DNA of 64,000 nt, taken from assembly GCA_964482955.1 (NCBI GenBank), contig CAYZZW010000010.1, forward strand, positions 1-64,000, in the 5' to 3' direction. Position 1 is the first letter of the stretch. Each line of letters starts with the position of its first letter. A model generated the notes under the pieces. That model saw only the letters and a list, made by a program, of their open reading frames with translations, was not told the DNA's origin and ran no database searches. Source of the stretch: JAPLSN01 sp964482955 (GTDB lineage: Bacteria > Spirochaetota > Spirochaetia > Treponematales > UBA12059). The position numbers and the translations under genes are program-made. Below, piece after piece: positions 27,522-35,849 of this stretch.

Positions 27522-27571
27522 GCCGTTACTCCTTTAACTCCTGAGGTGCGGCCACATAAAGGTCGCCTGAA

Positions 27572-27600
27572 AGTATATTTTTCCCCTATACCTTTGTCAA
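27572..27600 (-). promoter_or_regulatory. Strong sigma-70 promoter of the flaA operon
   Basis: Minus strand TTGACA (6/6), 17 nt, TATACT (5/6). Predicted leader about 44 nt with AAAGGAGT before the ATG. The neighbouring gap to 27724 holds nothing else recognisable. Confidence 0.8.
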
Positions 27601-27724
27601 ACCAAATCGGGAACCTGCTTCGCCGGCCGGCGTTCGCGCGGTTCCCGCGGCTCGTTCCCGCCTGCATACCATGATGCCGTTCAAGCATCGGCAGGAAGCG
27701 GCCGACTCTTGAGCCCGAAACGCG

Positions 27725-28690
27725 TCAATAGGCGTTTTTATAGAAAGACGTCGCCGAAAGTCCGCCCGGGCGCGTCCGCGGCGCGGTCCCGGCCGCCGGT
27801 TCGAGCCCGACGGGGACCGGAATCCGCCCCCGGTCTCCGCGCGCCGCGGCTTTTTCCAGGGCACGCACGGCCAGGCGCGGATCGCGGACGAGGACGTAGG
27901 TGTCGGCGGATTTCCGCTGGACGGGGGCCGGGTAATAGAAGTCGCCCGGATCCTCGAAGGCCGGCACGCGCGGAAAGCGGCGCCGGTAGCCCGGGACGAG
28001 TCCGGCCGGACAGACGAAGACCGCGGACAGGTTGTACGTTTCGAGTTCGGAAAAGACCCGTTCGAGCTGGTCCGGCTGGAACGACGCTGGCAGGGTGCGG
28101 AGGGCCAGCGATTCGGGCGGGGCGTCCCGTTCGTAGGCGTCGCGGAAGGCGGCGAGGAGGGACGACGGACGGGTCGGATGCTCGACGAAGAGGACTCCGC
28201 AGTACGAGCGGTCCGCGTGGGAGGCGTCGTAGTCGGACACCGCGCGGGCCAGCAGCGTCCCGAGCGCGCGGTACGCCCGTTCGGTCTCGAAAAAGGCGAC
28301 GAGGTCGGGCGTCGCCGCGCCGGACGGCTCGAAGGAGGCCAGGGCGGCGACGAGCGTCTTGCCGTCGGACGTCCGTTCCGCCGCGGCGCGCGAGGCGAAC
28401 GGAAGGAGCGCGGGCGTGGCGAGCACGTAGTCAGGGTCGACGCGCGCGAACGCCGACCGTATGGCTTCCGCCGCGCCCTCGGACGGCGCGACGACGGTCT
28501 TCGACGACGAGCCGGGCGGGGCGAATCCGGCGTACGCGCGCGCCGCGTCGGGCGACAGGGCCGCGAACGCGCGATCGACGAGGACGAGGGACCGCTTCCC
28601 GCCGCACCCGGCGAGTCCGAACGCGAGCGCCGCGAAGGCGAACGCCGCGAGGGCGGGGGCGAGCCGCCGGGTCTTGAAAACTACGCGCAT
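27725..28690 (-). CDS. Lipoprotein of unknown function, binding-protein-like
   Basis: A 321-residue probable lipoprotein: MRVVFKTRRLAPALAAFAFA, then the lipobox LAGC at about residue 28. The mature part alternates predicted helices and strands (LVLVDRAFAALSP, YVLATPALLPFA, RSYCGVLFVEHP, LSAVFVCPAGLVPGYRRRFP), suggesting a two-lobed periplasmic-binding-type fold, but I do not recognise a family. ATG at 28690 is chosen over upstream starts because the -10 box TAGTCT lies 7 nt before it. Divergent from fba, sharing its promoter region. Confidence 0.65.
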   Translation of the reverse strand: MRVVFKTRRLAPALAAFAFAALAFGLAGCGGKRSLVLVDRAFAALSPDAARAYAGFAPPGSSSKTVVAPSEGAAEAIRSAFARVDPDYVLATPALLPFASRAAAERTSDGKTLVAALASFEPSGAATPDLVAFFETERAYRALGTLLARAVSDYDASHADRSYCGVLFVEHPTRPSSLLAAFRDAYERDAPPESLALRTLPASFQPDQLERVFSELETYNLSAVFVCPAGLVPGYRRRFPRVPAFEDPGDFYYPAPVQRKSADTYVLVRDPRLAVRALEKAAARGDRGRIPVPVGLEPAAGTAPRTRPGGLSATSFYKNAY

Positions 28691-28702
28691 CGAACCTAGA
28701 CT
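28674..28702 (+). promoter_or_regulatory. Promoter of fba, overlapping the divergent promoter
   Basis: TTGAAA (5/6), 17 nt, TAGACT (4/6). The -10 overlaps the opposite -10 (28698-28703), so the two directions must compete for RNA polymerase. Confidence 0.55.
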
Positions 28703-28726
28703 ATCCATCCGAATCCATCGATGCAA
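28698..28726 (-). promoter_or_regulatory. Promoter placing the lipoprotein ATG at +1
   Basis: Minus strand TTGCAT, 17 nt, TAGTCT (4/6), 7 nt, ATG at 28690. No ribosome-binding site. Confidence 0.5.
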
Positions 28727-28737
28727 GGAGCCATGAC

Positions 28738-29736
28738 ATGACGAGCTATCGGGAACTTGGCCTGTGCAACACGGTCGATCTCTTCAAAAAGGCGGTTTCG
28801 GGCGGATACGCGCTGCCCGCCTACAACTTCAACAACATGGAACAGCTCCAGGCGATCATCCAGGCCTGCGTCGAGACGAAGAGCCCCGTGATCCTCCAGG
28901 TGTCCTCCGGCGCGCGCAAGTACGCGAACTCGACGATGCTCCGCTACATGGCCCGCGGCGCCGTCGAGTACGCGAAGGAACTCGGCTTCGCCGTTCCCGT
29001 CGTGCTGCACCTCGACCACGGCGACAGCTTCGAGCTCTGCAAGGACTGCATCGAGAACGGCTTCTCCTCGGTGATGATCGACGGATCGCACCTGCCCTAC
29101 GACGAGAACGTCGCGCTCACGAAGAAGGTCGTCGACTTCGCGCACGCGCAGAAGGACTACGTCTCCGTGGAAGGCGAGCTCGGCGTGCTGGCCGGGGTCG
29201 AGGACGAGGTGTCCGCGGAGCACTCGAACTACACCCAGCCCGGCGAGGTCGAGGACTTCGTGAAGAAGACCGGCGTCGACAGCCTGGCCATCTCCATCGG
29301 CACGAGCCACGGCCGCGCCAAGTTCAAGCCGGCGCAGTGCACGCGCGACGCGAACGGCGTCCTCATCCCGCCCCCCCTGCGCTTCGACATCCTCGAGGAG
29401 ATCGAGCGGCGCATCCCCGGCTTCCCCATCGTGCTCCACGGCTCGTCGAGCGTGCCGCCCGAGTACATCAGGATGGTCGAGCAGTACGGCGGCAAGCTCG
29501 AGGATTCGGTGGGCATCCCCGAGGAGCAGCTCCGGCGCGCCGCCAAGAGCGCCGTGTGCAAGATCAACATCGATTCCGACGGGCGCCTGGCGATGACCGC
29601 GGTCATCCGCAAGGTGCTCACCGAAAAGCCGGACGAGTTCGATCCGCGCAAGTACCTCGGTCCCGCGCGCGACGAGCTCAAGAAGCTCTACATGCACAAG
29701 AACGTCAACGTGCTCGGCTCCGCCGGCAAGGCGTGA
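28738..29736 (+). CDS. fba: Class II fructose-1,6-bisphosphate aldolase
   Basis: Zinc-dependent aldolase of glycolysis and gluconeogenesis, 332 residues. Signatures: ALPAYNFNNMEQLQAII, VVLHLDHGDSFELCKDCIENGFSSVMIDGSHLPYDEN with the zinc-binding His and catalytic Asp, VEGELGVLAGVEDE, GTSHGRAKF (zinc His) and VLHGSSSVP, and KINIDSDGRLAM. AAGGAG lies 8 nt before the ATG. The outer-membrane-like protein gene begins 13 nt after its stop and is probably co-transcribed. Confidence 0.96.
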   Translation: MTSYRELGLCNTVDLFKKAVSGGYALPAYNFNNMEQLQAIIQACVETKSPVILQVSSGARKYANSTMLRYMARGAVEYAKELGFAVPVVLHLDHGDSFELCKDCIENGFSSVMIDGSHLPYDENVALTKKVVDFAHAQKDYVSVEGELGVLAGVEDEVSAEHSNYTQPGEVEDFVKKTGVDSLAISIGTSHGRAKFKPAQCTRDANGVLIPPPLRFDILEEIERRIPGFPIVLHGSSSVPPEYIRMVEQYGGKLEDSVGIPEEQLRRAAKSAVCKINIDSDGRLAMTAVIRKVLTEKPDEFDPRKYLGPARDELKKLYMHKNVNVLGSAGKA

Positions 29737-29749
29737 CGGGGAGGATTCG

Positions 29750-30856
29750 ATGAAGCGGCTTTCGTTCGTCCTGGTCCTGGTCGCCCTCGCGGGCGTCGTA
29801 TCCGCCCAGAATCTCGGTCCCAAGCCGGAATCGGGAGAGATCGGCTGGGGGCTCGCGGGCTTGCGGGTCTGGAAGGGCTTCGTGCCGTCCGGCGCCGATT
29901 TCCAGATCGGCTGGTACGGTCTCGGACTCGTCGAGGGCGCCAACACCGTCCTCTACGCGAAGGCGGGCGGCGGCTACGAAAACCGCGCCCTCGTGCGCGA
30001 CGAAACCACGGGCGAGCCGGTCCTCTACGAAGACGGCGAGTTTTTCGACTCGCCCAACTTCCAGTGGGACGCCGGACTGGTCCAGGGCGTGCTCGGGCGG
30101 GACGACGGGGCCAACCTGCTCGAAATCTTCATATATTACCGCGGCCGGTACGACATCAACCGGAACGACCTGCCCGAAGACGTGTTCCCGGACGTACGGA
30201 CCCTCTTCGGCACGTCCTTCATCGCGGGGATCGGCTACGACTCGACGTCGCGGAACGACCACGCCGTCAAGTCGGGGGCCCTCGCTGAAGCCTCGCTCGA
30301 ATGGGGACCGGGAGCGCTCAACGCGGGCAAGGCCGATTTCCTGCGGGCGAACGCGAAGGGCGCCGGTTTCCTGCCGCTCTTCGATCTCGATCCGGACGCC
30401 GAAAAGAACCTGTTCGCGGGCTACCTGGCCGCCTTCGCCTCCGTCGACTACGCGCTCGGGGACTCCGTGCCGATCTACGTGAACCAGTCCTTCGGGGGAC
30501 GCGACATCCGCGGCAGCCTGGGCGACTGCGTGCGCGGGTACCGCTGGACCACCTACGATACCGAATTGAAGCTCGTCGGGAACCTCGAAGCGCGCTTCGT
30601 CGGGCCGGCACTCGTCCGCGCCGATCTCCTGCCGACGTTCTACGTCTTCGCGGACGCCGGGTATTTCTCGGGTTACGCCGACGCCACGGCGGCCGCCGAC
30701 GAGTCGGGTCCCCTGGCGTCCGTCGGCGCCGGCCTCGCGATCGACTTCCTCAAGGTGGCCCAGGTCGGCGCCTTCGCCGCGTGGCGCCTCGTCGAGGACG
30801 ACTTCGATCCCGACGCCCGCTTCAACTGGGGCATCAAGCTCTTCCTGCACTTTTAG
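29750..30856 (+). CDS. Putative outer-membrane beta-barrel protein
   Basis: A 368-residue exported protein of no recognised family. Signal peptide MKRLSFVLVLVALAGVVSAQ. The mature part is rich in alternating hydrophobic/polar strands (VLYAKAGGGYENRALV, LEIFIYYRGRYDIN, FIAGIGYDSTSR, LFAGYLAAFASVDYAL, GVGAFAAW-like repeats) and ends in LFLHF, with the terminal Phe typical of barrels handled by BAM. I infer an outer-membrane protein or porin-like barrel. It follows fba closely. Confidence 0.6.
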   Translation: MKRLSFVLVLVALAGVVSAQNLGPKPESGEIGWGLAGLRVWKGFVPSGADFQIGWYGLGLVEGANTVLYAKAGGGYENRALVRDETTGEPVLYEDGEFFDSPNFQWDAGLVQGVLGRDDGANLLEIFIYYRGRYDINRNDLPEDVFPDVRTLFGTSFIAGIGYDSTSRNDHAVKSGALAEASLEWGPGALNAGKADFLRANAKGAGFLPLFDLDPDAEKNLFAGYLAAFASVDYALGDSVPIYVNQSFGGRDIRGSLGDCVRGYRWTTYDTELKLVGNLEARFVGPALVRADLLPTFYVFADAGYFSGYADATAAADESGPLASVGAGLAIDFLKVAQVGAFAAWRLVEDDFDPDARFNWGIKLFLHF

Positions 30857-30880
30857 TCACGAAGATATGCAGGAAGAAGA

Positions 30881-30925
30881 TTTACCACGAAGGGCGCGAA
30901 GTGTAGCCACGAAGGGCACGAAGAA
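30881..30925. repeat. Left-end copy of the CCACGAAG repeat element
   Basis: TTTACCACGAAGGGCGCGAAG followed by TGTAGCCACGAAGGGCACGAAG. Same phase and linker (TGTAG) as at 5600 and 6321. Confidence 0.55.
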
Positions 30926-30953
30926 GCCATGAGGATATGGTTTCGGAGTCGGC

Positions 30954-31388
30954 ATGAGGGCGTTTATCGAATCGGCGAAGGGATCGTGCAAGCGGTCACG
31001 GTATGACGAACGGACGCTTGAGCTCAAGTCGGAGTTCGAGATCAACGGGCGGTATCCGTTCGCATACGGTTTCCTTCCGGCGACGAATGGCGCGGGCGGC
31101 GACTGCGTCGACTGTTACGTGATCTCGGACGATGACCTGGAATCGGGCGCGACCGTCGACTGCGAGCCTGAGTTCGCGCTCGAAGTGTTCGAAGGCGAGG
31201 AAACCGATCACAAGATCGTGATGGTCCACGGCGGTCGCGTCGCCGTGGACGTCGAAGCGACCGCGAACGTCATCAAGGCGTTCATCCTGGGCGTGTTCGA
31301 ACGCTTCCCTGACGTGAAGATCACCTTCGGCCGCGTCCTTTCGAAGCCGGAAACAATCGCTTTCCTCGCGTCGCGGACGAAAGCCTGA
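30954..31388 (+). CDS. Inorganic pyrophosphatase-like protein with altered metal site
   Basis: A 144-residue relative of soluble family I pyrophosphatase, which would hydrolyse pyrophosphate in the cytoplasm. The N-terminal AKGSCKRSRYDERTLEL and YPFAYGFLPAT match the family's substrate-binding start. The metal-binding core, normally DxDPxD, reads GGDCVDCYV: the first Asp is Gly and Pro is Cys. A later Asp-Lys pair (TDHKIVMV) is kept. It is also shorter than the usual 170-180 residues. It may be a weak or repurposed enzyme. The ribosome-binding site GGAG is 6 nt upstream. It lies just after a repeat element. Confidence 0.7.
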   Translation: MRAFIESAKGSCKRSRYDERTLELKSEFEINGRYPFAYGFLPATNGAGGDCVDCYVISDDDLESGATVDCEPEFALEVFEGEETDHKIVMVHGGRVAVDVEATANVIKAFILGVFERFPDVKITFGRVLSKPETIAFLASRTKA

Positions 31389-31397
31389 CCCGGGTCG

Positions 31398-31832
31398 TCA
31401 GCGGAGTCTGTCCACTTCCGCGCGGGCCAACTCGTCGCAGCGCTCGTTGTGCTCGACGCCGGCGTGGCCTTCCACCCAGGTGAAGACGGCGCCGGTCTTC
31501 GCCGCGAGCGCGTCGAGTTCGGTCCACAGTTCCTGGTTCTTCACGGGCTGCTTCGACGCGGTCCGCCAGCCGTTGCGCTTCCAATTCTTGATCCACGTCT
31601 CGATGCCGTTCTTCACGTACTGCGAGTCGGTGCGTATCTCCACTGGTTTCCCGAGCGAGTCCGCGTATTCGAGCGCGCGGGTCACGGCCACGAGTTCCAT
31701 GCGGTTGTTCGTGGTCAGCTTCTCCCCGCCCGACGCTTCCCTGCCGCCCGGACCGGGCGCCACGAAAGCCCAGCCCCCGGGGCCGGGGTTGCCGGAGCAC
31801 GCTCCGTCGGTGTAGATGACGATCCTGTCCAT
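31398..31832 (-). CDS. rnhA: Ribonuclease HI
   Basis: Cuts the RNA strand of RNA-DNA hybrids. 144 residues, full-length single domain with the acidic catalytic set: IYTDGACSGNPGPGGW (Asp8), NRMELVAV (Glu), IRTDSQYVKNGI (Asp) and the C-terminal NERCDELAR (Asp), plus the basic WKRNGWRT handle. AAAGGAT precedes the ATG. It starts 24 nt after the TRAP gene stop on the same strand and is probably the last gene of that operon. Confidence 0.96.
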   Translation of the reverse strand: MDRIVIYTDGACSGNPGPGGWAFVAPGPGGREASGGEKLTTNNRMELVAVTRALEYADSLGKPVEIRTDSQYVKNGIETWIKNWKRNGWRTASKQPVKNQELWTELDALAAKTGAVFTWVEGHAGVEHNERCDELARAEVDRLR

Positions 31833-31856
31833 GCTGGCGATCCTTTTCCGAGTCGA

Positions 31857-33764
31857 CTATTTTCCGGCGAAGACGGTGCTCAGCCAGGGAATGTAGGTGA
31901 TCGCGAAGACGACGGCCACCTGGATGAAAAAGTACGGCATGACGCTTTTCCAGACGTAGCCGAGCGGTTTCTTGAACGCGTAGCTGCCGAGGAAGAGGTT
32001 CATGCCCACGGGAGGCGTGAGGAAGCCGACCGTGAGGTTGGCCACGAAGATGACGCCGAAGTGGATGGGGTGGATGCCGAAGGCTTCCGACATGGGGACG
32101 AGGATGGGCACGAGGACGAGCACCGCCGCGAACACGTCCATGAGGCAACCCGCGACGAAGAGGACGGCGTTCACGAGGAGGAGGAACACGACGCGGGTTT
32201 GCACGCGTTCGACGACGAAGGCCGTGAGCACGCCAGGCACGCCGGAATCGACGATGTAACACGACAGGCCGCGGGCCGCGGACAGGAGGACGAGCGTCCC
32301 GCCGATGACGAGCGCGGCGTCGAGGCCGGCCTTGAACGCGTCGCGCGGCTTCATGTCCCCGCGGACGATGCCGAGCAGCGCGACGTAGGCCGCCGTCAGC
32401 GAGCCGGTCGTGAGGATCGACGTGGTGCCGGTGAAGAAGAGGACGGACACGAGGAAGGGCACCGACAGTTCCGGCAGCGCCGCGAGGAAGGCGGGGCCGA
32501 GGGGTTCGGACGGCGCGCCTTCGGGTTCCTTCGCGCGGAACGAGAACGCGGCGTAGAGCGCCGTGCTCGCGCAGAGGAGGAAGCCCGGCAGGACGCCGCC
32601 GCGGAAGAGCGCGATGATGTCGAAGGGGCGTTCGGGGCCGTACGCGAACTGCGCGGTGACGCCGTAGAGGATGAGCGCGAGCGAGGGCGGAAAGAGGAGG
32701 CCGAGCGCTCCCGAGGACGTAAGGAGGCCGTGAGCCCGCTTTTCGGTAAGTTGACCCGAGCCGACCAGCGCCTGCGCCAGCACGGGACCGAGCGCGAGGA
32801 TCGCCACGCCGCTCGAACCGGTGAAGGTCGAGAAGAAGACGCAGACGACGACCGCCGCGATCGCCGATCCGCCGGGCAGTTTCCCGAAGGCGGCCTTGAA
32901 GAGCCGGACGAGGCGCTCTCCCGATCTGGACGCGGCCATAATGAAGCCGGCCATCGTGAAGAGGGGAACCGCCGCGATCTGCGGACTCTGGAGCATCGAG
33001 TAGAATTCCGTGACGGCGAGTTCGATGACGGATCCGCCGTACAGGAAAAAGGCGGCCGCGATGCCGCCGAGCACCGCGTAAAGCGGCAGGCCGAAGAACG
33101 CCAGCACGAGGAATAGGGCGAAGCAGGGCCACGCCGCGAGCCTGCCGACCGCGAACGCGAGCTCGGTCAACGCGAACAGGTCCAGGCGCGGGAGCGCGAG
33201 GGTCGCGATGTTCGCGACGGAACCGCCTGCGAGGACGGTACCGGCCAGGACAGCGGCGACGGTGGCGATCGCCTTCGCCGGAACGCGCAGCTTCGCGCGC
33301 GCGACGTCTGCGACGAGCATGCCGAGGAACCCGACCGGAATGGCGAGCGCGAAGACGCGGACGGGCAGGAACCACGCCCGTTCGGAATCGTCGAAACCGA
33401 GGAACGCGAACGACAGCGAAGTCCAGAAGTACACGCTCTGGACCATCACCGTAAGCGCGTGGACGACCGCTTCGACGATCCGCATGACGATGCCATCATC
33501 GGCGGGACGCACGATGGCGAGGTGCTTGCCCGCGCGCGACGTGGCCACCGCGCCCGCGAAGACGAGCACGATGGTCATGTGCTGGGCGAAGGAATCCGCG
33601 GCGACGAGGGCCTTGCCGAAGACGCGCGACGAGACGAAGCTCGCGATGGGGAGAAACACGAGGCTCGCCGCGGCGACGATGACGGCTCCCGCCGCGAGCC
33701 GATCGGCGAGACGGCTCGGTCTTGACGCGCGCGGCGTCGCGGCATTCGTTCCGCTGCGTTTCAT
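31857..33764 (-). CDS. dctM: Fused TRAP transporter membrane subunit (DctQ-DctM)
   Basis: A 635-residue membrane protein. The first four hydrophobic helices (about 20-160) form the small DctQ part (VVHALTVMVQSVYFWTSL region); the rest is the large DctM part (LAFFGLPLYAVLGGIAAAFF, PLFTMAGFIMA, FTGSSGVAILALGPV, GALGLLFPPSLALILYGV, GFLTPPVGMNLFLGS). Fused QM subunits are known in this secondary transporter class. With the DctP gene and TatT gene upstream it forms a Treponema-type TRAP system. Its ATG overlaps the stop of a 21-codon frame that lies in a duplicated junction. Confidence 0.93.
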   Translation of the reverse strand: MKRSGTNAATPRASRPSRLADRLAAGAVIVAAASLVFLPIASFVSSRVFGKALVAADSFAQHMTIVLVFAGAVATSRAGKHLAIVRPADDGIVMRIVEAVVHALTVMVQSVYFWTSLSFAFLGFDDSERAWFLPVRVFALAIPVGFLGMLVADVARAKLRVPAKAIATVAAVLAGTVLAGGSVANIATLALPRLDLFALTELAFAVGRLAAWPCFALFLVLAFFGLPLYAVLGGIAAAFFLYGGSVIELAVTEFYSMLQSPQIAAVPLFTMAGFIMAASRSGERLVRLFKAAFGKLPGGSAIAAVVVCVFFSTFTGSSGVAILALGPVLAQALVGSGQLTEKRAHGLLTSSGALGLLFPPSLALILYGVTAQFAYGPERPFDIIALFRGGVLPGFLLCASTALYAAFSFRAKEPEGAPSEPLGPAFLAALPELSVPFLVSVLFFTGTTSILTTGSLTAAYVALLGIVRGDMKPRDAFKAGLDAALVIGGTLVLLSAARGLSCYIVDSGVPGVLTAFVVERVQTRVVFLLLVNAVLFVAGCLMDVFAAVLVLVPILVPMSEAFGIHPIHFGVIFVANLTVGFLTPPVGMNLFLGSYAFKKPLGYVWKSVMPYFFIQVAVVFAITYIPWLSTVFAGK

Positions 33765-33826
33765 TTCGCAATCACCTTATTTTCGCATGCCTCGGCATGA
33801 ACATCGCTCATGGTGTCTCGTTTCAT
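33761..33826 (-). CDS. Possible 21-residue leader peptide before dctQM
   Basis: ATG at 33826 opens a 21-codon frame (MKRDTMSDVHAEACENKVIA, then K) whose TGA overlaps the dctQM ATG. It starts with the same ATGAAACG as dctQM. It arises from a duplicated stretch and has no clear ribosome-binding site, so it may be a by-product rather than a gene. Confidence 0.25.
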   Translation of the reverse strand: MKRDTMSDVHAEACENKVIAK

Positions 33827-33852
33827 TCGACACGACCTTATTTTCGCATGCC
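33774..33852. repeat. Tandem duplication at the dctP/dctQM junction
   Basis: ACCTTATTTTCGCATGCC occurs exactly at 33774-33791 and 33835-33852. On the minus strand each copy is followed at similar distance by AATGAAACG, so a unit of about 61 bp spanning the end of dctP and the start of dctQM is present twice. Confidence 0.7.
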
Positions 33853-34827
33853 GGCGACGGCTTCGTCGATGAGGGCGAGGATCTCCTTCGAAAAGAGGTC
33901 CTTGATGAGCCGGTTGCGGTTCGTCACGAAGGTGACGTTCCACTCCTTGCGGTCGGCTTCGCTCACGGGGACGTAGACGAGTCCGTCGCGCTTCATCGTC
34001 TCGATGGCGGCGGTCTCGTCCCTTTCGAGCGTGGCTCCGAGCTCCGCGGTCATGCGGTCGGCGGCGGCGAGGAGGCCGGTCTTGAGGTTCGCGGGCACGC
34101 GGTTCCATTTCGCGGTGGAGGCGACGATGGCGCCGATGAACGGCGCGACGCGCATGCCCGTCATGTAGGTCTTGGTGTTCCTGAGGAACGACCATTGCGT
34201 AGCGAGGAGGAGCGGGCTCACGAAGAACGCGTCGATGCTGCCCTGCATGAACTGCGTGACGGTTTCCGCGGACGGTATGGGTACGGCGACGCACCCGGCG
34301 GCGTTGAGCATCTTGGCCATCTTCGCGTCGTCCGCCGCCACGGCGACGCGGATGCCGACGATGTCGGCCGGTTTCGCCACGGGTTTCCGCGTGACGAAGT
34401 ACACCCAACCGCCCTTCGACCACGTGATTATCGTATAACCTCTGGCTTCCATCTCCGAGCGGAGCTTGGCGTCCAGCTTGTCCATGGTGACCGTGAGTTC
34501 GGAATCCGTCTGGACGATGGAGGGCAGGCTCAGGACGAGGATGTCGTCGTAGAAGCGCGCGAGCCCCTGCGTGGTGAACACGCCGAGGTCGAGCCCGCCG
34601 ACCTTCATCTTTTTCTGGATGGCGATCTCGTCGCCGACGGTGCCGTAGAAGTTGCGGAGCGTGACCGTTCCGCCCGAGAGTTTCGTCCAGTCGGCGACGA
34701 GCCTGCGGAGACCGGCGCCCCACGGGCTGTTTTCGGGGGCGATGGTGCCGAGCTTGAGGGTCTGCGCCGGCGCGGCGCCGGCCAGGACGGCCAGCGCGAG
34801 CGCGGCCAGGATGCGGGATCGTTTCAT
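33838..34827 (-). CDS. dctP: TRAP transporter substrate-binding protein (DctP)
   Basis: A 329-residue periplasmic binding protein. Signal peptide MKRSRILAALALAVLAGAAPAQ; then TLKLGTIAPENSPWGAGLRRL, GLDLGVFTTQGLARFYDD, KPADIVGIRVAV (the ligand-binding Arg region) and TVTQFMQGSIDAFFVSP. ATG at 34827 has GGAGGAATC directly upstream. It lies 38 nt after tatT and 73 nt before dctQM. Such TatT-linked systems are thought to import hydrophobic ligands; the ligand is unknown. Confidence 0.9.
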   Translation of the reverse strand: MKRSRILAALALAVLAGAAPAQTLKLGTIAPENSPWGAGLRRLVADWTKLSGGTVTLRNFYGTVGDEIAIQKKMKVGGLDLGVFTTQGLARFYDDILVLSLPSIVQTDSELTVTMDKLDAKLRSEMEARGYTIITWSKGGWVYFVTRKPVAKPADIVGIRVAVAADDAKMAKMLNAAGCVAVPIPSAETVTQFMQGSIDAFFVSPLLLATQWSFLRNTKTYMTGMRVAPFIGAIVASTAKWNRVPANLKTGLLAAADRMTAELGATLERDETAAIETMKRDGLVYVPVSEADRKEWNVTFVTNRNRLIKDLFSKEILALIDEAVAGMRK

Positions 34828-34865
34828 GATTCCTCCATGATGATAGCCGGCGCGGAACGGGCCGG

Positions 34866-35774
34866 TCATTCCGCGGATTCTGCGTCCGGATCCAGAAAGT
34901 ACCGGTCGATGTCCCGGAGCAGGCGCTCGGCCCTGCGGCGGGCCAGCACGTTGAGGAGCCGCTGGTCGGGTCGCGCGTTCGGATCCACCGCGAGCGCCAG
35001 CGCGAGGGCTGCCTTGTAGCCCGCGGGATCGCCGTTCGGGACGCAGTAGCCGATCGCCCACGCGACGTGCACGGACGCCCTCGAGCCGTCGGATGCCGCG
35101 AGCGCGGCGTCGCGGAGGGCGGTTGCCTTGGCCTCGCGGCCGGCGTCGGGCAGGGCGAGCGCCGCCGACATGAGGAGCTCCTCGGCGGCCCCGAGGTTCC
35201 AGCCCGGTTCGACGGCGCGGACGCGTTCGAGGCAGGCGAGGGCGGCGCCCAGGAGCTTCGAGGTGCCCGCGTCGAAGGGATCGACGGAAAAGGCGCCGAG
35301 GATCGCGGCGCCGGAATAGTAGAGGAGGTCGAGATCGCGCTTGCCCGTCGTTTCGAGCGCCTTGACGTCGCCCCGCGCGACTCCGTCGAAGAATCCGGGC
35401 GTCCGTCGTTCGAGCGGTCCGGACGCCCGTTCGAACGCGCGGCGGTACATGGCTTTCGCGCGCGCGGTGAGGGCCTCGCGTTCCTCGAACGCCTCGTCGG
35501 GCAGCGCGACGGCGCGGTCGGCGATGAAGGAGCTGGCGTAGAGCAGTTCGAGCGAGGCGGCCGCCCCGGCGTACCCGGGATCGGCTGGCCAGGTGTCCGA
35601 GAGGACTTCGGCCGTCTTGATGAGGGTGGGCAGCGCGGACTCGACGAGCTCCGGATCGTCGTCGCCCAGGATGGACGCGGCGGTGTTGTCGCCCAGGCGG
35701 AAGGCGGCGCACGACGAGACGAGCGCCGCGGCGGCGCAGAGGGATGCCGTCCTCGCGAGCATGCTGAATTTCAC
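34866..35774 (-). CDS. tatT: TatT-like TRAP-associated TPR lipoprotein
   Basis: A 302-residue predicted lipoprotein (MKFSMLARTASLCAAAALVS, lipobox VSSC) of the TRAP T-component family, first described for Treponema pallidum Tp0956, a helical TPR-like trimer that binds the DctP partner. Helical repeats run through LIKTAEVLSDTWP, YAGAAASLELLYASSF, RAKAMYRRAFERAS and LACLERVRAVEPGWNLGAAEELLMSAALA. It is first in the operon before dctP and dctQM. I take GTG 35774: a TTGACG-N17-TACTAT promoter ends 7 nt before it, and the alternative ATG at 35783 falls inside the -10. Confidence 0.85.
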   Translation of the reverse strand: MKFSMLARTASLCAAAALVSSCAAFRLGDNTAASILGDDDPELVESALPTLIKTAEVLSDTWPADPGYAGAAASLELLYASSFIADRAVALPDEAFEEREALTARAKAMYRRAFERASGPLERRTPGFFDGVARGDVKALETTGKRDLDLLYYSGAAILGAFSVDPFDAGTSKLLGAALACLERVRAVEPGWNLGAAEELLMSAALALPDAGREAKATALRDAALAASDGSRASVHVAWAIGYCVPNGDPAGYKAALALALAVDPNARPDQRLLNVLARRRAERLLRDIDRYFLDPDAESAE

Positions 35775-35781
35775 GTCGTCC

Positions 35782-35810
35782 ATAGTAGCGATCGCGAAAG
35801 CCCTCGTCAA
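35782..35810 (-). promoter_or_regulatory. Promoter placing the tatT GTG at +1
   Basis: Minus strand TTGACG (5/6), 17 nt, TACTAT (4/6), 7 nt, GTG at 35774. Confidence 0.55.
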
Positions 35811-35849
35811 TTCTCGCGGTCCGCCGCCGCGCGAAGGGGATTTTCCGAC

